64,000 bases of DNA from Variovorax paradoxus B4 (GCF_000463015.1 NC_022247.1:124001-188000), one strand, 5' to 3'. Positions 33,594 through 43,286 are shown, counted from the first letter of the stretch. Translations and numbers: made by a program. Notes: generated by a model not told the origin, from the letters alone.

Positions 33594-34094
33594 TTAGCGC
33601 GGGCGGGCGAAGTCGGCTTCGATCCAGCTGGTGGCGCTGCCGGACGTAAGCTTGAAGGCAGGCGAGACGCTGACGCTCGCGAGCTCGCTGTCGTCTTCGT
33701 CGTCATGTGCGCTCAGCATGGCCGAGGGGTTGTCCTCGTCGGGCACGATGGCGAGCGACACGCGAATGCGCCGGCCGCCCTGCGCCGTCACGGTCACGCT
33801 CTTGTTGAGCGTGGCGTGCAGCTGCTGCTCGTGGCGGCGAATCACCTCGGCGGCGGTCTTCACCAGGGTGGAGAAGGCGGGCCCGTCGAGCGGCTTCGGG
33901 TTCTTCTTGTCGCGGCCCATGGTCCAGGGGCCGACCAGCGCCGGTTCGGGGTCGCCGTGGCGGGTCATCTCGACGGCCCAGCCGTCGTCTTCCTCGTTCT
34001 TGATGACGCGGGCGGTCCAGTGGTCGTCGCGCCAGAGGCGGGGTTCCTGAAGGGGGAGGGTGTCGGAATCTGTGGAGTCTGTAGCTTCGGTCAT
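33594..34094 (-). CDS. Uncharacterised acidic protein
   Basis: A 166-residue cytoplasmic protein with no signal or membrane segment: an acidic N-terminus (TEATDSTDSDT), a middle WTARVIKNEEDDGWAVEMTRHGDPEPALVGPWTMGRDKKNPKPLD with a beta-rich look, and an acidic SAHDDEDDSEL stretch. I do not recognise a domain. Its ATG overlaps the stop of the LysR gene (ATGA), so the two are made together. It ends 180 bases before the amide-operon leader structures and is probably unrelated to that operon. Confidence 0.7.
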   Translation of the reverse strand: MTEATDSTDSDTLPLQEPRLWRDDHWTARVIKNEEDDGWAVEMTRHGDPEPALVGPWTMGRDKKNPKPLDGPAFSTLVKTAAEVIRRHEQQLHATLNKSVTVTAQGGRRIRVSLAIVPDEDNPSAMLSAHDDEDDSELASVSVSPAFKLTSGSATSWIEADFARPR

Positions 34095-35029
34095 TCGGAT
34101 GCTCGGGTTCGTGCGCGGCCCATTTTCGCCTGCGCCTGGGAGCCGATGTAATGCTGCAGGCCATCGACCAGTGCATCGAAGGCGGCGCGGCAGCGCGGGT
34201 TGCTGCGCAGGTCCTCGTGCATCGTGACCCAGGTCTCGAGCTTCAGCGAAAACGTGCGCGGCATCAGGCGCAGCAGCGCGCTGTCGCGCTGGGCCAGCCC
34301 GACCTGGCAGATGCCGATGCCCGCGCCGGCGCGGATCAGCGCGAGCTGCGCCAGGTCGCTGTCGGTGCGCAGCGAAAAGGCATCGCGGCTGAAGCCCTTC
34401 AGCGACTTGCCCGCATTGCGCACGAAGGCCGAGGGCTGGTCGTAGCCGATGACCGAATGTGCGGCCAGTTCGTCGAGCCTGCGCGGCGTTCCATGGCGGG
34501 CCAGGTAGTCCTTGTGCGCATGGAAGCCGAGCTCGATCTGCCCGATGCGGCGCGCCACCAGCTGCTCCTGCTTCGGGCGGACCATGCGCACGGCAATGTC
34601 GGCCTCGCGCCGCAGCAGGTCCTGCAGGCGGTTGGTCGACACCAGCTCCACCTTCAGTTCCGGATGCTGTTCGCGCAGCCGCGCGACGATGGGCGGCAGC
34701 ACTTCGACGCCGATCACTTCGCTGGCGGACACCCGCACCACGCCGCGCACGCCCTCGCCCTGGCTGGTGGCGGCGCGGGCCAGGGAGGCGGCGGTGCTCT
34801 CCATCGCCTCGGCGTGGCCCCTGAGCGCCAGCGCGATCTCGGTGGGCATCAGGCCCACTTGCGAGCGCGTGAAGAGCACCACGCCCAGGGCTTTTTCCAG
34901 CGCCGCGACATGGCGTCCCGCCGTCGGCTGGGTGATGCCGAGCGCGCGTGCCGCGCCGGAGAGCGAGCCCTCCCGCAGCACAGCGAGAAAGGAGCGATAG
35001 AGCTCCCAGCCGATGTTCATTGAGGTCAT
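34091..35029 (-). CDS. LysR-family transcriptional regulator
   Basis: About 312 residues. The winged helix (SFLAVLREGSLSGAARALGITQPTAGRHVAALEKALG) lies near residues 12-50, with QPTAGRHV in place of the commoner QPAVSRQI. The effector domain follows. In-frame starts exist at 35029 and 35020 and neither has a clear ribosome site, so the exact N-terminus is uncertain. It is divergent from an epimerase-type gene (35127), a plausible target, and is translationally coupled to an unknown acidic protein. Confidence 0.83.
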   Translation of the reverse strand: MTSMNIGWELYRSFLAVLREGSLSGAARALGITQPTAGRHVAALEKALGVVLFTRSQVGLMPTEIALALRGHAEAMESTAASLARAATSQGEGVRGVVRVSASEVIGVEVLPPIVARLREQHPELKVELVSTNRLQDLLRREADIAVRMVRPKQEQLVARRIGQIELGFHAHKDYLARHGTPRRLDELAAHSVIGYDQPSAFVRNAGKSLKGFSRDAFSLRTDSDLAQLALIRAGAGIGICQVGLAQRDSALLRLMPRTFSLKLETWVTMHEDLRSNPRCRAAFDALVDGLQHYIGSQAQAKMGRARTRASE

Positions 35030-35126
35030 GCACAAATGTATAGCCGCTGGCTCATGTTAGGCAATTCCAATGGAACGGACCGCGCTCCAGAATTCATCCA
35101 TCGACAACTCTTCTGGAGCGCTTTTC

Positions 35127-36119
35127 ATGGCACGCGACAACACGGTTCTGGTTCTTGGTGCCACGGGCGGCATCGGCGGCGAGGTGGCGCGGCAGCTTTG
35201 CGATGCGGGATGGCAGGTGCGCGCGCTGAAGCGCGGCGCGGCGGACGCGGTGGCGCGCAAGGACGGCATCACCTGGATTTCCGGCGATGCGATGGACCGC
35301 CACGCCGTGGCCGAGGCCGCGAAGGGCTGCTCGGTCATCGTGCATGCGGTCAACCCGCTCGGCTACCGCCGCTGGCCGGAGCTGGTGCTGCCGATGCTCG
35401 ACAACACCATCGCGGCAGCGACCGCCGAAGGCGCCACCATCGTGCTGCCCGGCACGGTCTACAACTACGGGCCGGATGCATTTGCGCTGCTCGCCGAAGA
35501 CTCGCCGCAGCGCCCGGCGACGCGCAAGGGCGCGATCCGCGTGGAGATGGAAAGGCGGCTCGAAGCCGCCAGCCGCCGCGGCGCCCGCGTGCTGATCGTG
35601 CGCGCCGGCGATTTCTTCGGCCCGAAGGCCGGCAACAACTGGTTCTCGCAGGGGCTGGTCAAGGCGGGGAAGCCGGTCGGCGCAGTGAGCTACCCCGGCA
35701 GGGGCGGCATCGGCCACCAGTGGTCCTACCTGCCGGACGTGGCGCGCACCATGGTCGAACTGCTGGAGCGCCGCGACAGGCTGCAGGCGTTCGCCAGCTT
35801 TCACATGGCCGGCCACTGGGATGCCGACGGCACGCGGATGAGTGGCGCCATCCGCCGCGTGGTGGCGCGCCGCACGGGTGTCGAACCGCGCGTGGCGGCC
35901 TTCCCATGGTGGCTGCTGACGCTGGCTTCGCCTTTCGTAGCGACCTTTCGCGAGATGCGCGAAATGCGCTACCTGTGGGAGACGCCGGTGCGGATGGACA
36001 ACGCGCGGCTGGTCGCGTGCCTCGGCCGCGAGCCGCACACGCCGCTCGACGAAGCGGTCGAGGCTTCGCTCGAGGGGATCGGGTGCCTCCGCACGCAGCC
36101 GGTTGCAATGCCGGTCTGA
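35127..36119 (+). CDS. NAD(P)-dependent epimerase/dehydratase-family protein
   Basis: A 330-residue extended-SDR protein. VLVLGATGGIGGEVARQL is the nucleotide loop, and TVYNYGPDAF with RKGAIRVEME fits an atypical YxxxK region. The rest resembles NAD-dependent epimerases and NmrA-like reductases. Substrate unknown. The ATG at 35127 is preferred over one at 35070 because a GGAG lies 10-13 bases upstream of it and the conserved fold begins right after. The divergent LysR gene is the likely regulator. Confidence 0.78.
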   Translation: MARDNTVLVLGATGGIGGEVARQLCDAGWQVRALKRGAADAVARKDGITWISGDAMDRHAVAEAAKGCSVIVHAVNPLGYRRWPELVLPMLDNTIAAATAEGATIVLPGTVYNYGPDAFALLAEDSPQRPATRKGAIRVEMERRLEAASRRGARVLIVRAGDFFGPKAGNNWFSQGLVKAGKPVGAVSYPGRGGIGHQWSYLPDVARTMVELLERRDRLQAFASFHMAGHWDADGTRMSGAIRRVVARRTGVEPRVAAFPWWLLTLASPFVATFREMREMRYLWETPVRMDNARLVACLGREPHTPLDEAVEASLEGIGCLRTQPVAMPV

Positions 36120-36146
36120 TCAGGGGCGCGAGCAAACAGCAGCCGC

Positions 36147-37085
36147 TCAGAAGACCGAAAGCCCGGTCCGTGCGACGAAGAGTTCCAGCGCTTTCATTCC
36201 CAGCAACGAGTTGCCCGTGCCGTCCAGCGCAGGCGACCACACGCACAGCGTGAGCCGATCGGGCACCACGGCCACGATGCCGCCGCCCACGCCGCTCTTG
36301 CACGGCAGGCCGATGGAGAACGCCACGTCGCCCGCGGCGTCGTAGGTTCCGCAGGTGAGCATCAGCGCATTGATGCGGCGCGTCTGCCGCTCGCCGGTCA
36401 CCTCGGCCTGGCCGTCGATCGGATGCGCGCCGTCGCGGCACAGGAAGGCCGCCGCGCGCGCCAGCTGGCGGCAGCTCATCCGCAGCGCGCACTGGTGAAA
36501 GTACGTGTCGAGCACCACGGCCACGTCGTTGTCGATCTTGCCGAAGCTCTTCATGAAGTTGGCGAGCGCGATGTTGCGAAAGCCGGTCGCGGCTTCGGAG
36601 CGTGCCACCTCGTCGTCGAACGAGATCGGCTCGCCGCACAGGCTGCCCATCAACGCAAGGATGTCGGCCTTGGCACTGCCGCCGGCCTGTAGCGCCTGGC
36701 TCACGAGGCGGTCGGCCACGGCGATGGCACCCGCATTGATGAACGGATTGCGCGGCTTGCCGTGCTCGTTTTCCAGCTGCACCAGCGAGTTGAAGGGATT
36801 GCCCGAGGGCTCGCGGCCGATGCGCTCCCACAGCGCGTCGCCCATGCGCTGCATGGCCAGCGTCAGCGTGAAGAGCTTCGACACGCTCTGGATCGAGAAC
36901 GGTGTCTGGGCATCGCCAGCGAAGGCCTCGGTGCCGTCGCAGGTGCGCAGCGCAATGCCGAGCTGGCGCGCATCGATGCAGGCCAGCGCCGGGATGTAGC
37001 TGGCCACCGTGCCGGCGGTGCCCAGCAGCGGCCGCAGGGTGGCGACGATGTCGTCGAGCACCGGCTGGAAGTCCGTGTCTTTCAT
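36147..37085 (-). CDS. glsA: Glutaminase
   Basis: A 312-residue serine-dependent glutaminase with a beta-lactamase-like fold that converts glutamine to glutamate and ammonia. FSIQSVSKLFTLTLAMQ carries the SxxK catalytic pair (S67, K70), followed by GNPFNSLVQLE, RNPFINAGAI and CKSGVGGGIVAVVP. These blocks and the length match bacterial GlsA/YbaS-type enzymes. Its ATG overlaps the stop of the exporter gene (ATGA), so the two form an operon. Confidence 0.93.
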   Translation of the reverse strand: MKDTDFQPVLDDIVATLRPLLGTAGTVASYIPALACIDARQLGIALRTCDGTEAFAGDAQTPFSIQSVSKLFTLTLAMQRMGDALWERIGREPSGNPFNSLVQLENEHGKPRNPFINAGAIAVADRLVSQALQAGGSAKADILALMGSLCGEPISFDDEVARSEAATGFRNIALANFMKSFGKIDNDVAVVLDTYFHQCALRMSCRQLARAAAFLCRDGAHPIDGQAEVTGERQTRRINALMLTCGTYDAAGDVAFSIGLPCKSGVGGGIVAVVPDRLTLCVWSPALDGTGNSLLGMKALELFVARTGLSVF

Positions 37086-37981
37086 GGCCGCGCCTTTCGC
37101 CGATTGACCATCACGATGCCGAGGCCCACGCCCGCCAGCGCCAGCATCAGCTGCAGCGTGAGCGGTTCGCCGAGCAGCACCACGCCGAACACCAGCGCGA
37201 ACAGCGGCGTCAGAAAGCTGAACGACGACATCTGCGTGGCGGGGTAGTGCCGCAGCAGCCACATCCAGGTGAGATAGCTCGCGAAGGCGCCGATCACGGT
37301 CTGCAGGCCGATCGAGGTCCACGCCCAGGCCGAATACGAGAAGCCCCAGCTTTCGCCGAGCGCCAGCGACAGCAGCGGGCACACGGCCGCGGTCACGGCC
37401 ACCTGGTAGAACAGGGCCTTCTCGGCGCTCGCGGTGGCGAGCCGCGTGGTGCGCAGCGCCAGCGTGGTCAGGCCCCAGAGCATGCCCCCCACGATGGCCA
37501 TCGCATCGCCGAGCAACTGGCCCGAGCTCGAATGTCCGAAGCCTTCGCTGAACGCGAACAGCACCGCCGCGAAGGCGATGCCCAGGCCCAGCCACTGCAG
37601 GCCGTGCAGGCGCTCGGCGGGCACCCAGCGCGGCAGCAGCAGCGACACCCAGAACGGCGCGGTGTAGAGAAACACCGTGAGCCTCGAGGCCGAGGTGTGC
37701 TGCAGCCCCAGGTAGATGCAGGCGAACTCGCCCGCGAACAGCAGGCCCACGAGCAGGCCGCCCGGCAGCGTGCCGTCGCGCTCGAAAAGCGGCACGCGGC
37801 GCCACAGGCACCAGAGCCACAGCAGCACCACGGCGCCCACCATGCGCACCGTGGCCTGCCAGAGCGGAGGCACTTCGGTGACGGTGGTCTTGATGAGGAT
37901 CTGCTGCAGGCCCCAGAACGCGCAGCATGCGATCAGAAGGCCGATGGCGAGGGAGTCGAGGTGGGTCTTGCGCTGGATCAT
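37082..37981 (-). CDS. EamA/DMT-family transporter
   Basis: A 299-residue inner-membrane protein with about ten helices in two EamA repeats (roughly residues 10-150 and 155-292). LLIACCAFWGLQQILIK and MLWGLTTLALRT open the repeats. Such carriers export amino acids or related metabolites. Coupled with glutaminase by a 4-base overlap, glutamine or glutamate-related export is possible but unproven. Confidence 0.85.
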   Translation of the reverse strand: MIQRKTHLDSLAIGLLIACCAFWGLQQILIKTTVTEVPPLWQATVRMVGAVVLLWLWCLWRRVPLFERDGTLPGGLLVGLLFAGEFACIYLGLQHTSASRLTVFLYTAPFWVSLLLPRWVPAERLHGLQWLGLGIAFAAVLFAFSEGFGHSSSGQLLGDAMAIVGGMLWGLTTLALRTTRLATASAEKALFYQVAVTAAVCPLLSLALGESWGFSYSAWAWTSIGLQTVIGAFASYLTWMWLLRHYPATQMSSFSFLTPLFALVFGVVLLGEPLTLQLMLALAGVGLGIVMVNRRKARP

Positions 37982-38009
37982 TCGTCGCGTTGTTGTTGCT
38001 GCTGCTTGT

Positions 38010-38510
38010 TCACCGGCCGGCGACGGGATACGGCGGCTTGCCCCGCGTGCCGGTCATCAGGTCGGGCACCACGGTTTCGACATCCGGCACCGCACGCGCG
38101 GCGCGTTCGAGTTTCCTGGCCAGTGCGGCCGAGGGCACGCAGCCCTGCAGGTAGACCCAGCGGCGCTGGATCATCACCCACACGCTCGCCTTCTGCACGC
38201 CCGGCACGGCCAGCAGCGCGGCGCGCACCTTGGGCGCGAGCGGCTTGTCGTAGCGGTAGGCGTTGCTGTCGGTGCATTTGCCCGCGAGCCAGCAGCTGGT
38301 GCCGCGCTCCAGCCTTGAATGGGTCTGGGCGCGGCGTTCCTCGGCGGTATAAAGCGGACCTTCGGGCATGGCGCAGGCGGGCAGGCCGGCGGAGACCCGG
38401 AAGAACGGATCGTCGAACCAGTTCTGCTTGAGCGGTGTTGCCGGCTCCTGCGCCACCACGTTCTGCGCAGCCAGCAGCAGCACGCACATGAACGCGGCGC
38501 TGCGGTTCAC
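38010..38510 (-). CDS. Exported BON-domain protein
   Basis: A 166-residue protein with a signal peptide (RSAAFMCVLLLAAQNVVAQ) and a C-terminal BON-like domain (about residues 90-150: KVRAALLAVPGVQKASVWVMIQRRWVYLQGCV..LERAARAVPDVETVV), which may bind membranes or other ligands in the periplasm. Four cysteines suggest disulfides. GTG at 38510 was chosen because it overlaps the upstream stop as GTGA and gives a full signal peptide. An internal ATG at 38489 is the alternative. Confidence 0.72.
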   Translation of the reverse strand: MNRSAAFMCVLLLAAQNVVAQEPATPLKQNWFDDPFFRVSAGLPACAMPEGPLYTAEERRAQTHSRLERGTSCWLAGKCTDSNAYRYDKPLAPKVRAALLAVPGVQKASVWVMIQRRWVYLQGCVPSAALARKLERAARAVPDVETVVPDLMTGTRGKPPYPVAGR

Positions 38511-39016
38511 AAGGGATGCTCCGTGTAGAAGCGCCCGCCGTGGAACAGCAGCGGCGAGGCGCCGGCATTGTGCGTGCAGCGCTCCACTTCGCCGACGAAG
38601 ATCACGTGGTCGCCTTCGTCGTAGCGGCTGCGGTTGAAGCATTCGAAGCTCGCCGCCGCGCCCGCGAGCACCGGCGCACCGCCAAGCCCTTCGGTGAAGG
38701 CCACATCGGCCCAGCGGTCGATGTTCTTGGTGGCGAAGCGCTCGGCCAGACCTTTCTGGTTGGCGGCAAGGATGTTGATGGCGTAGTGCGACCCGGTGCT
38801 GAGCGCCGGCATCGAGCCGGCCGCGCGCGCCAGGCTCCACAGCACCAGCGGCGGCGCGAGCGACACCGAATTGAACGAGTTGGCCGTGAGGCCGACCAGC
38901 GTACCCTCGGCCGAGCGCGCGGTGACGATGGTCACGCCGGTGGCGAACATGCCGAGCGCTTCGCGGAATTCTTCGGGCGAAAAGGTAGGGGGCTTGGCCC
39001 GGCGGGAGGAGGTCAC
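38507..39016 (-). CDS. Flavin reductase-family protein (NAD(P)H:FMN oxidoreductase-like)
   Basis: About 169 residues of the flavin_reduct fold: FREALGMFATGVTIVTARSAEGTLVGLTANSFNSVSLAPPLVLWSL, SHYAINILAANQKGLAERFA, GDHVIFVGEVERC and HGGRFYTEH. These proteins supply reduced flavin to monooxygenases. No monooxygenase is adjacent. No ATG fits the conserved N-terminus, and GTG at 39016 is the best start. It is translationally coupled to the BON protein gene. Confidence 0.82.
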   Translation of the reverse strand: MTSSRRAKPPTFSPEEFREALGMFATGVTIVTARSAEGTLVGLTANSFNSVSLAPPLVLWSLARAAGSMPALSTGSHYAINILAANQKGLAERFATKNIDRWADVAFTEGLGGAPVLAGAAASFECFNRSRYDEGDHVIFVGEVERCTHNAGASPLLFHGGRFYTEHPL

Positions 39017-39121
39017 GGAAGAGGCTGTGCGTTGGACGGCGGAGGACCATTTTGGCTCAGCGCACGGACGGCTGCTTGGCGGGCGGCATCGCCCCGCTCG
39101 CAAGGGCCGGTTTCTCGGCGC

Positions 39122-40384
39122 TCAGCCGAAGAACCAGTAGCAGACCGCAATCGCCGCCATCACCCCTGCCAGCTCGGCCAGCAGCGCGCAGGCCACCGCA
39201 TGCCGCGCGCGCTGGATGCCGACCGCGCCGAAGTACACCGCCAGCACGTAGAAGGTGGTTTCGGTGCTTCCCTGGATGGTGGCGGCCACGAGGGCGGGGA
39301 AGCTGTCCACGCCCTGGCTCTTCATGGTCTCGATCAGCATCGCGCGCGCCGCGCTGCCCGAGAAGGGCTTGACCAGCGCGGTGGGCATGGCGTCGACGAA
39401 GCGCGAATCCCAGCCGCCTGCGCTCACCAGCCAGCGCAGGCCGCCGAGCACGAAGTCCAGCGCGCCGGAGGCGCGCAGCACGCCGACCGCGCACAGCATC
39501 GCCACCAGGTAGGGCAGCAGGTTCTTCGCGATGTCGAAGCCTTCCTTCGCGCCCTCGATGAAACATTCGTAGACCTTGATGCGCCGGATCGCGCCGGCCA
39601 GCAGGAACACGATGATCACGCCGAACAGCGCGAGATTGCCCATGAGCGACGAGAGCGACGCAATGGCCGCCGCCGAGAGCGTGCCCAGCAGCGCCATGAA
39701 GCCGCCCAGCAGCAGCGCGCCCGGCACCAGGTAGGCCAGCACCACCGGGTCCCACAGCCGCAGGCGCTGCGCCACGGCCACCGAGAGCAGGCCCACCAGC
39801 GTCGATGCGCTGGTGGCCAGCAGGATCGGCAGGAACACCATCGTCGGATCGCTCGCGCCCTGCTGCGCGCGGTACATGAAGATCGTCACGGGCAGCAGCG
39901 TGAGCGAAGACGCGTTGAGCACCAGGAACAGGATCTGCGCGTTGGTGGCCGTGACCGGGTCGGGGTTCAGCCGCTGCAGTTCGCGCATGGCCTTCAGGCC
40001 GATGGGCGTGGCCGCGTTGTCGAGCCCGAGTGCATTGGCCGCGAAGTTCATCGTGATCAGGCCCAGGGCCGGATGGCCCGCGGGCACGCCCGGCATGAGC
40101 CGCCTGAACAGCGGGCCGAGCAGGCGCGCGAGCCAGCCGACCAGCCCCGCCGCCTCCGCGATGCGCAGGAAGCCGAGCCATAGCGTGAGCGTGCCGAACA
40201 GCAGCACCATCACCTCGACCGCAAGCCGAGCCATGGCGAACAGGCTTTCGACGATCGCCGCGAAAACCGCCGGATCGCCGCCCACGAGCCAGCGCCCGAG
40301 CGCCGCCAGCATCGCCATTCCGAAGAAACCCAGCCACAAGCCGTTGAGCACGCGTGTTCTTTCCCTTTTTGTGAGCGCGATCAT
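39122..40384 (-). CDS. Nucleoside-recognition (SpmA/SpmB-like) membrane protein
   Basis: A 420-residue inner-membrane protein with about ten helices and two Gate/nucleoside-recognition domains, corresponding to a fusion of SpmA-like (NFAANALGLDNAATPIGLKAMRELQ) and SpmB-like (GSTETTFYVLAVYFGAVGI) halves. In spore formers the separate proteins act in spore-core dehydration. In Gram-negative bacteria the role is unclear, probably transport. It is divergent from the phospholipase-D gene by 40 bases. Confidence 0.85.
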   Translation of the reverse strand: MIALTKRERTRVLNGLWLGFFGMAMLAALGRWLVGGDPAVFAAIVESLFAMARLAVEVMVLLFGTLTLWLGFLRIAEAAGLVGWLARLLGPLFRRLMPGVPAGHPALGLITMNFAANALGLDNAATPIGLKAMRELQRLNPDPVTATNAQILFLVLNASSLTLLPVTIFMYRAQQGASDPTMVFLPILLATSASTLVGLLSVAVAQRLRLWDPVVLAYLVPGALLLGGFMALLGTLSAAAIASLSSLMGNLALFGVIIVFLLAGAIRRIKVYECFIEGAKEGFDIAKNLLPYLVAMLCAVGVLRASGALDFVLGGLRWLVSAGGWDSRFVDAMPTALVKPFSGSAARAMLIETMKSQGVDSFPALVAATIQGSTETTFYVLAVYFGAVGIQRARHAVACALLAELAGVMAAIAVCYWFFG

Positions 40385-40424
40385 AGGGCTCCGCCCGCGC
40401 CTGCTTCGGGCTACAGTGCCGGCC

Positions 40425-42008
40425 ATGGCAGCCTCTTCCCTGATCCGCAGGCTCGCAGCCCTGGTGTGGGCCGGCGTGGCCGCGGCGTGGCTGACGGGGT
40501 GCGCGGGCTTGCCGCCGCCGCAACCGCGCGAGCCCACCGCGGCCATCATCGACGTGGGCGACACCGCGCTCGGGCAGCTGGCGCGCCTGGGCGCGTCCGA
40601 TAGCGCAGCATCGCTGTCCGGCTTTCGGCTGCTTCCGGAGGCAGCCTTCGCGTTCGACGCCCGCATCTCGCTCGCGCGGCACGCCGAGAAGTCGCTCGAC
40701 GTGCAGTATTACCTGATCGAGAAAGACGACGTCGGCCTGCTGCTGCTGCGCGAATTGCGCGACGCGGCGGTACGCGGCGTCCGGGTGCGCCTTCTGGTGG
40801 ACGACCTCTACACGGCCGGCGAGGACGACGTGTTCGCCACGTTCTCGGCGTTTCCGAATGTCGAGGTGCGGCTGTTCAACCCGCTTCCTTCGCGGGCCGA
40901 CTCGCTTGCGCTACGGCTCCTGTTCTCGGTTGCGGATTTCGGCCGCATCAACCATCGCATGCACAACAAGCTGCTGGTGGCCGACAACAGCTTTGCCGTC
41001 TCGGGCGGCCGCAACATCGCCAACGAATACTTCATGCGCGGCACGGCGGCGAACTTCATCGACATGGACGTGCTTTCCAGCGGGCCGGTCGTGCGCCAGA
41101 TGTCCGAAGGCTTCGACCGCTACTGGAACTGCGAGCATGCCTGGCCCATCGAGCGCATCGCGCCGCTGCGCATGACGGTGGACGAGGCGCAGAAGCGTTT
41201 CGATGCCATCGCCAGCACGGCGCAGCCCGACGTGCCGATTCGCCAGCGCGACGTGATGGACAGGTCGCCGGTGGGCGAGCAGCTAACCACCGGCAAGGTC
41301 GACCTGCGCTGGGCGCCGTTCACGCTGTTCGTGGACGACCCCGCAAAGATCACGCGCGCCCCCGGGGCCGCCTATGCGGGCAGCGTGAACGAGGGTGCGC
41401 TGGGCGTCATCAATTCGGGCAAGCGCGAGGTCAAGATCGCTTCGCCGTACTTCATTCCCGGCCCGCCCGGCATGGCCATGATGAAGGCGGCGATCGCGCG
41501 CGGCGGGCGGATCACCGTGGTGACCAACTCGCTGGGCGCCACCGACGAGCCGCTGGCCTATGCGGGCTACGAACGCTATCGCGCCGACATGCTGAAGATC
41601 GGCGTCACCATCTACGAGATTGCGCCGATGCTCACCGGACGCTCGAGGCACTTCGGCAACTTCGGCCAGTCGATCAGCCGCCTGCACGCCAAGATCGCGG
41701 TGATCGACGACGAGCGTTTCTTCATCGGCTCGATGAATCTTGATCGCCGCTCCGCCGCGGTCAACACCGAGATGGGCCTCGTGATCGACAGCCCGGAACT
41801 GGTGGCCGACTACGAAAAACTCTTGGGCGGAGCGCGCGTGAGCCTGGGCTACCGGCTGCGGCTCGCGCCCGGCGGCCGCCGCGTGCAGTGGCTGGAGTAC
41901 GACGACGACGGTGGCGACGTCGTCCACGAGGACGAGCCCGGCGAGTTTCTCTGGCTGCGCTTCAAGAACTGGCTGCTGCTGCCGATCGTGGGCGAAGAGC
42001 TGCTGTAG
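40425..42008 (+). CDS. Phospholipase D-family lipoprotein (ClsC/YmdC-like)
   Basis: A 527-residue lipoprotein (lipobox WLTGCAG, C about residue 26) with two HKD motifs: HNKLLVADNSFAVSGGRN near residue 183 and HAKIAVIDDERFFIGSMN near residue 420. QYYLIEKDDVGLLLLREL begins the first PLD domain. The layout matches cardiolipin synthase C-like proteins that join phospholipids at the membrane. True ClsC is usually paired with YmdB, which is absent here, so a phosphodiesterase role is also possible. Confidence 0.85.
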   Translation: MAASSLIRRLAALVWAGVAAAWLTGCAGLPPPQPREPTAAIIDVGDTALGQLARLGASDSAASLSGFRLLPEAAFAFDARISLARHAEKSLDVQYYLIEKDDVGLLLLRELRDAAVRGVRVRLLVDDLYTAGEDDVFATFSAFPNVEVRLFNPLPSRADSLALRLLFSVADFGRINHRMHNKLLVADNSFAVSGGRNIANEYFMRGTAANFIDMDVLSSGPVVRQMSEGFDRYWNCEHAWPIERIAPLRMTVDEAQKRFDAIASTAQPDVPIRQRDVMDRSPVGEQLTTGKVDLRWAPFTLFVDDPAKITRAPGAAYAGSVNEGALGVINSGKREVKIASPYFIPGPPGMAMMKAAIARGGRITVVTNSLGATDEPLAYAGYERYRADMLKIGVTIYEIAPMLTGRSRHFGNFGQSISRLHAKIAVIDDERFFIGSMNLDRRSAAVNTEMGLVIDSPELVADYEKLLGGARVSLGYRLRLAPGGRRVQWLEYDDDGGDVVHEDEPGEFLWLRFKNWLLLPIVGEELL

Positions 42009-42028
42009 CGGTCGCCTGCACCCAACGG

Positions 42029-42090
42029 TTGTCACTTTCGGATCGATGGCTTGCGTTACATTTCTAATCAAAATGTGAATTTTTGTCACT
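42029..42090. promoter_or_regulatory. Promoter-region dyad and direct repeats before the binding-protein gene
   Basis: The 100-bp spacer holds ACATTT-7 bases-AAATGT (42058-42076), a 6-bp inverted repeat, flanked by the direct repeat TTGTCACT at 42029-42036 and 42083-42090. This is the only AT-rich part of the region and suggests a regulator site. No regulator is next to it. Confidence 0.4.
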
Positions 42091-42109
42091 GAATCCTGGA
42101 GACTTCGAC

Positions 42110-43270
42110 ATGACCGTTCCCGTGCCGCGCGAGTCGATTGCGCCGCTTTCCACCCGCCGTCGCCATGTGCTGACCGGTCTGGCCGCAACGGCGGCCGGTG
42201 CGAGCCTGGGATTTCCGGCGCTGGCGCAGAGCAGGACCGTCCGCATCGGGACCACCTTCGACAACAGCAGCGTCGAGAAGGCCAACGGCCAGGGGCTCCA
42301 CCAGGGTTCGAGCGCCTTCTTCCATGCGCTGAACAAGGCAGGGGGCATCAACGGCACGAAGATCGAACTCGTCATGGCCGACGACCAGTTCAAGCCCGAC
42401 CTCGCCAAGGCCAACGCACTGGCCTTCGAGAAGGACAGCTCCGTGCTTGCGCTGGTGCATCCGCTCGGCACCCGCCAGACGTCCGAGGTGATGGACGCCG
42501 TGCCCGGCATGGCCGTGGTGGGCCCCATCACCGGCACCATCTCGCTGCGCAAGAAGACCTCGCCCAATACCTTCTGGGTGCGCGTCAACTACGACCAGGA
42601 AATCGACAAGCTCGTGAGCACGGCGGCCGTGCTGGGCCAGAGCCGCATCGGCCTCGTGCATTCGAACGATCCGCTCGGGCAGTCGGTGCTGGCAGCGTTC
42701 AAGGCATCGCTCGCCAAGGCCAGACTGGAGCCGGCCGTCATCGCGACCACGCCCAACACCACCAGCATGGAAGTCGGCCCTGCGGCCGAGGCCATCGCCA
42801 AGGCCAAGCCGCAGGTCGTGCTCATCGGCCTGGCCGGCACGGCGCCGGCTTTCATGAAGGCATTGCGCGACGCGGGCGGCAACAGCTCGGCCTACGGGCT
42901 TTCGATCACCGCAAGCGCGCTGTCCGCCATGGGCGACCTGGCGCGCGGCCTGGGCTTCGTGGTCGTGGTGCCGTCGCCGTTCTCGACCAAGTTCGAGATC
43001 GTGCGCCGCTACCAGGCCGACATGCTGGCCAACGGCACCAAGGAGTTCTCGCTGACCAGCCTGGAGGGCTACATGAACGCCGCCGTGCTCGCCGAAGGCA
43101 TGCGCCGCGCCGGCGGCTCGCTCACGCGCGCTTCGGTGATGGCGGGAATGGCCAGCATCGAGAATTTCGATCTGGGCGGCGTGAAGATCAGCTACGGGCG
43201 CACGAACCGCGAAGGCGGGCAGTTCGTGGACGTGGCCGTGATCGGCAGCCGCGGCCAGATGCTGAGCTAG
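42110..43270 (+). CDS. LivK-type ABC transporter binding protein with Tat-like signal
   Basis: A 386-residue type I binding protein. STRRRHVLTGLAATAAGASLGFPALAQ is a twin-arginine style signal. The mature part starts TVRIGTTFDNSSVEKANGQGLHQGSSAFFHALNKAGGINGTKIELV and belongs to the branched-chain amino acid/aromatic acid group. It ends 16 bases from livF of the convergent transporter operon, which has its own binding protein (46931-48127). It may be a second receptor for that transporter, or an orphan. Confidence 0.85.
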   Translation: MTVPVPRESIAPLSTRRRHVLTGLAATAAGASLGFPALAQSRTVRIGTTFDNSSVEKANGQGLHQGSSAFFHALNKAGGINGTKIELVMADDQFKPDLAKANALAFEKDSSVLALVHPLGTRQTSEVMDAVPGMAVVGPITGTISLRKKTSPNTFWVRVNYDQEIDKLVSTAAVLGQSRIGLVHSNDPLGQSVLAAFKASLAKARLEPAVIATTPNTTSMEVGPAAEAIAKAKPQVVLIGLAGTAPAFMKALRDAGGNSSAYGLSITASALSAMGDLARGLGFVVVVPSPFSTKFEIVRRYQADMLANGTKEFSLTSLEGYMNAAVLAEGMRRAGGSLTRASVMAGMASIENFDLGGVKISYGRTNREGGQFVDVAVIGSRGQMLS

Positions 43271-43286
43271 GTTCTCGACCCGGCGA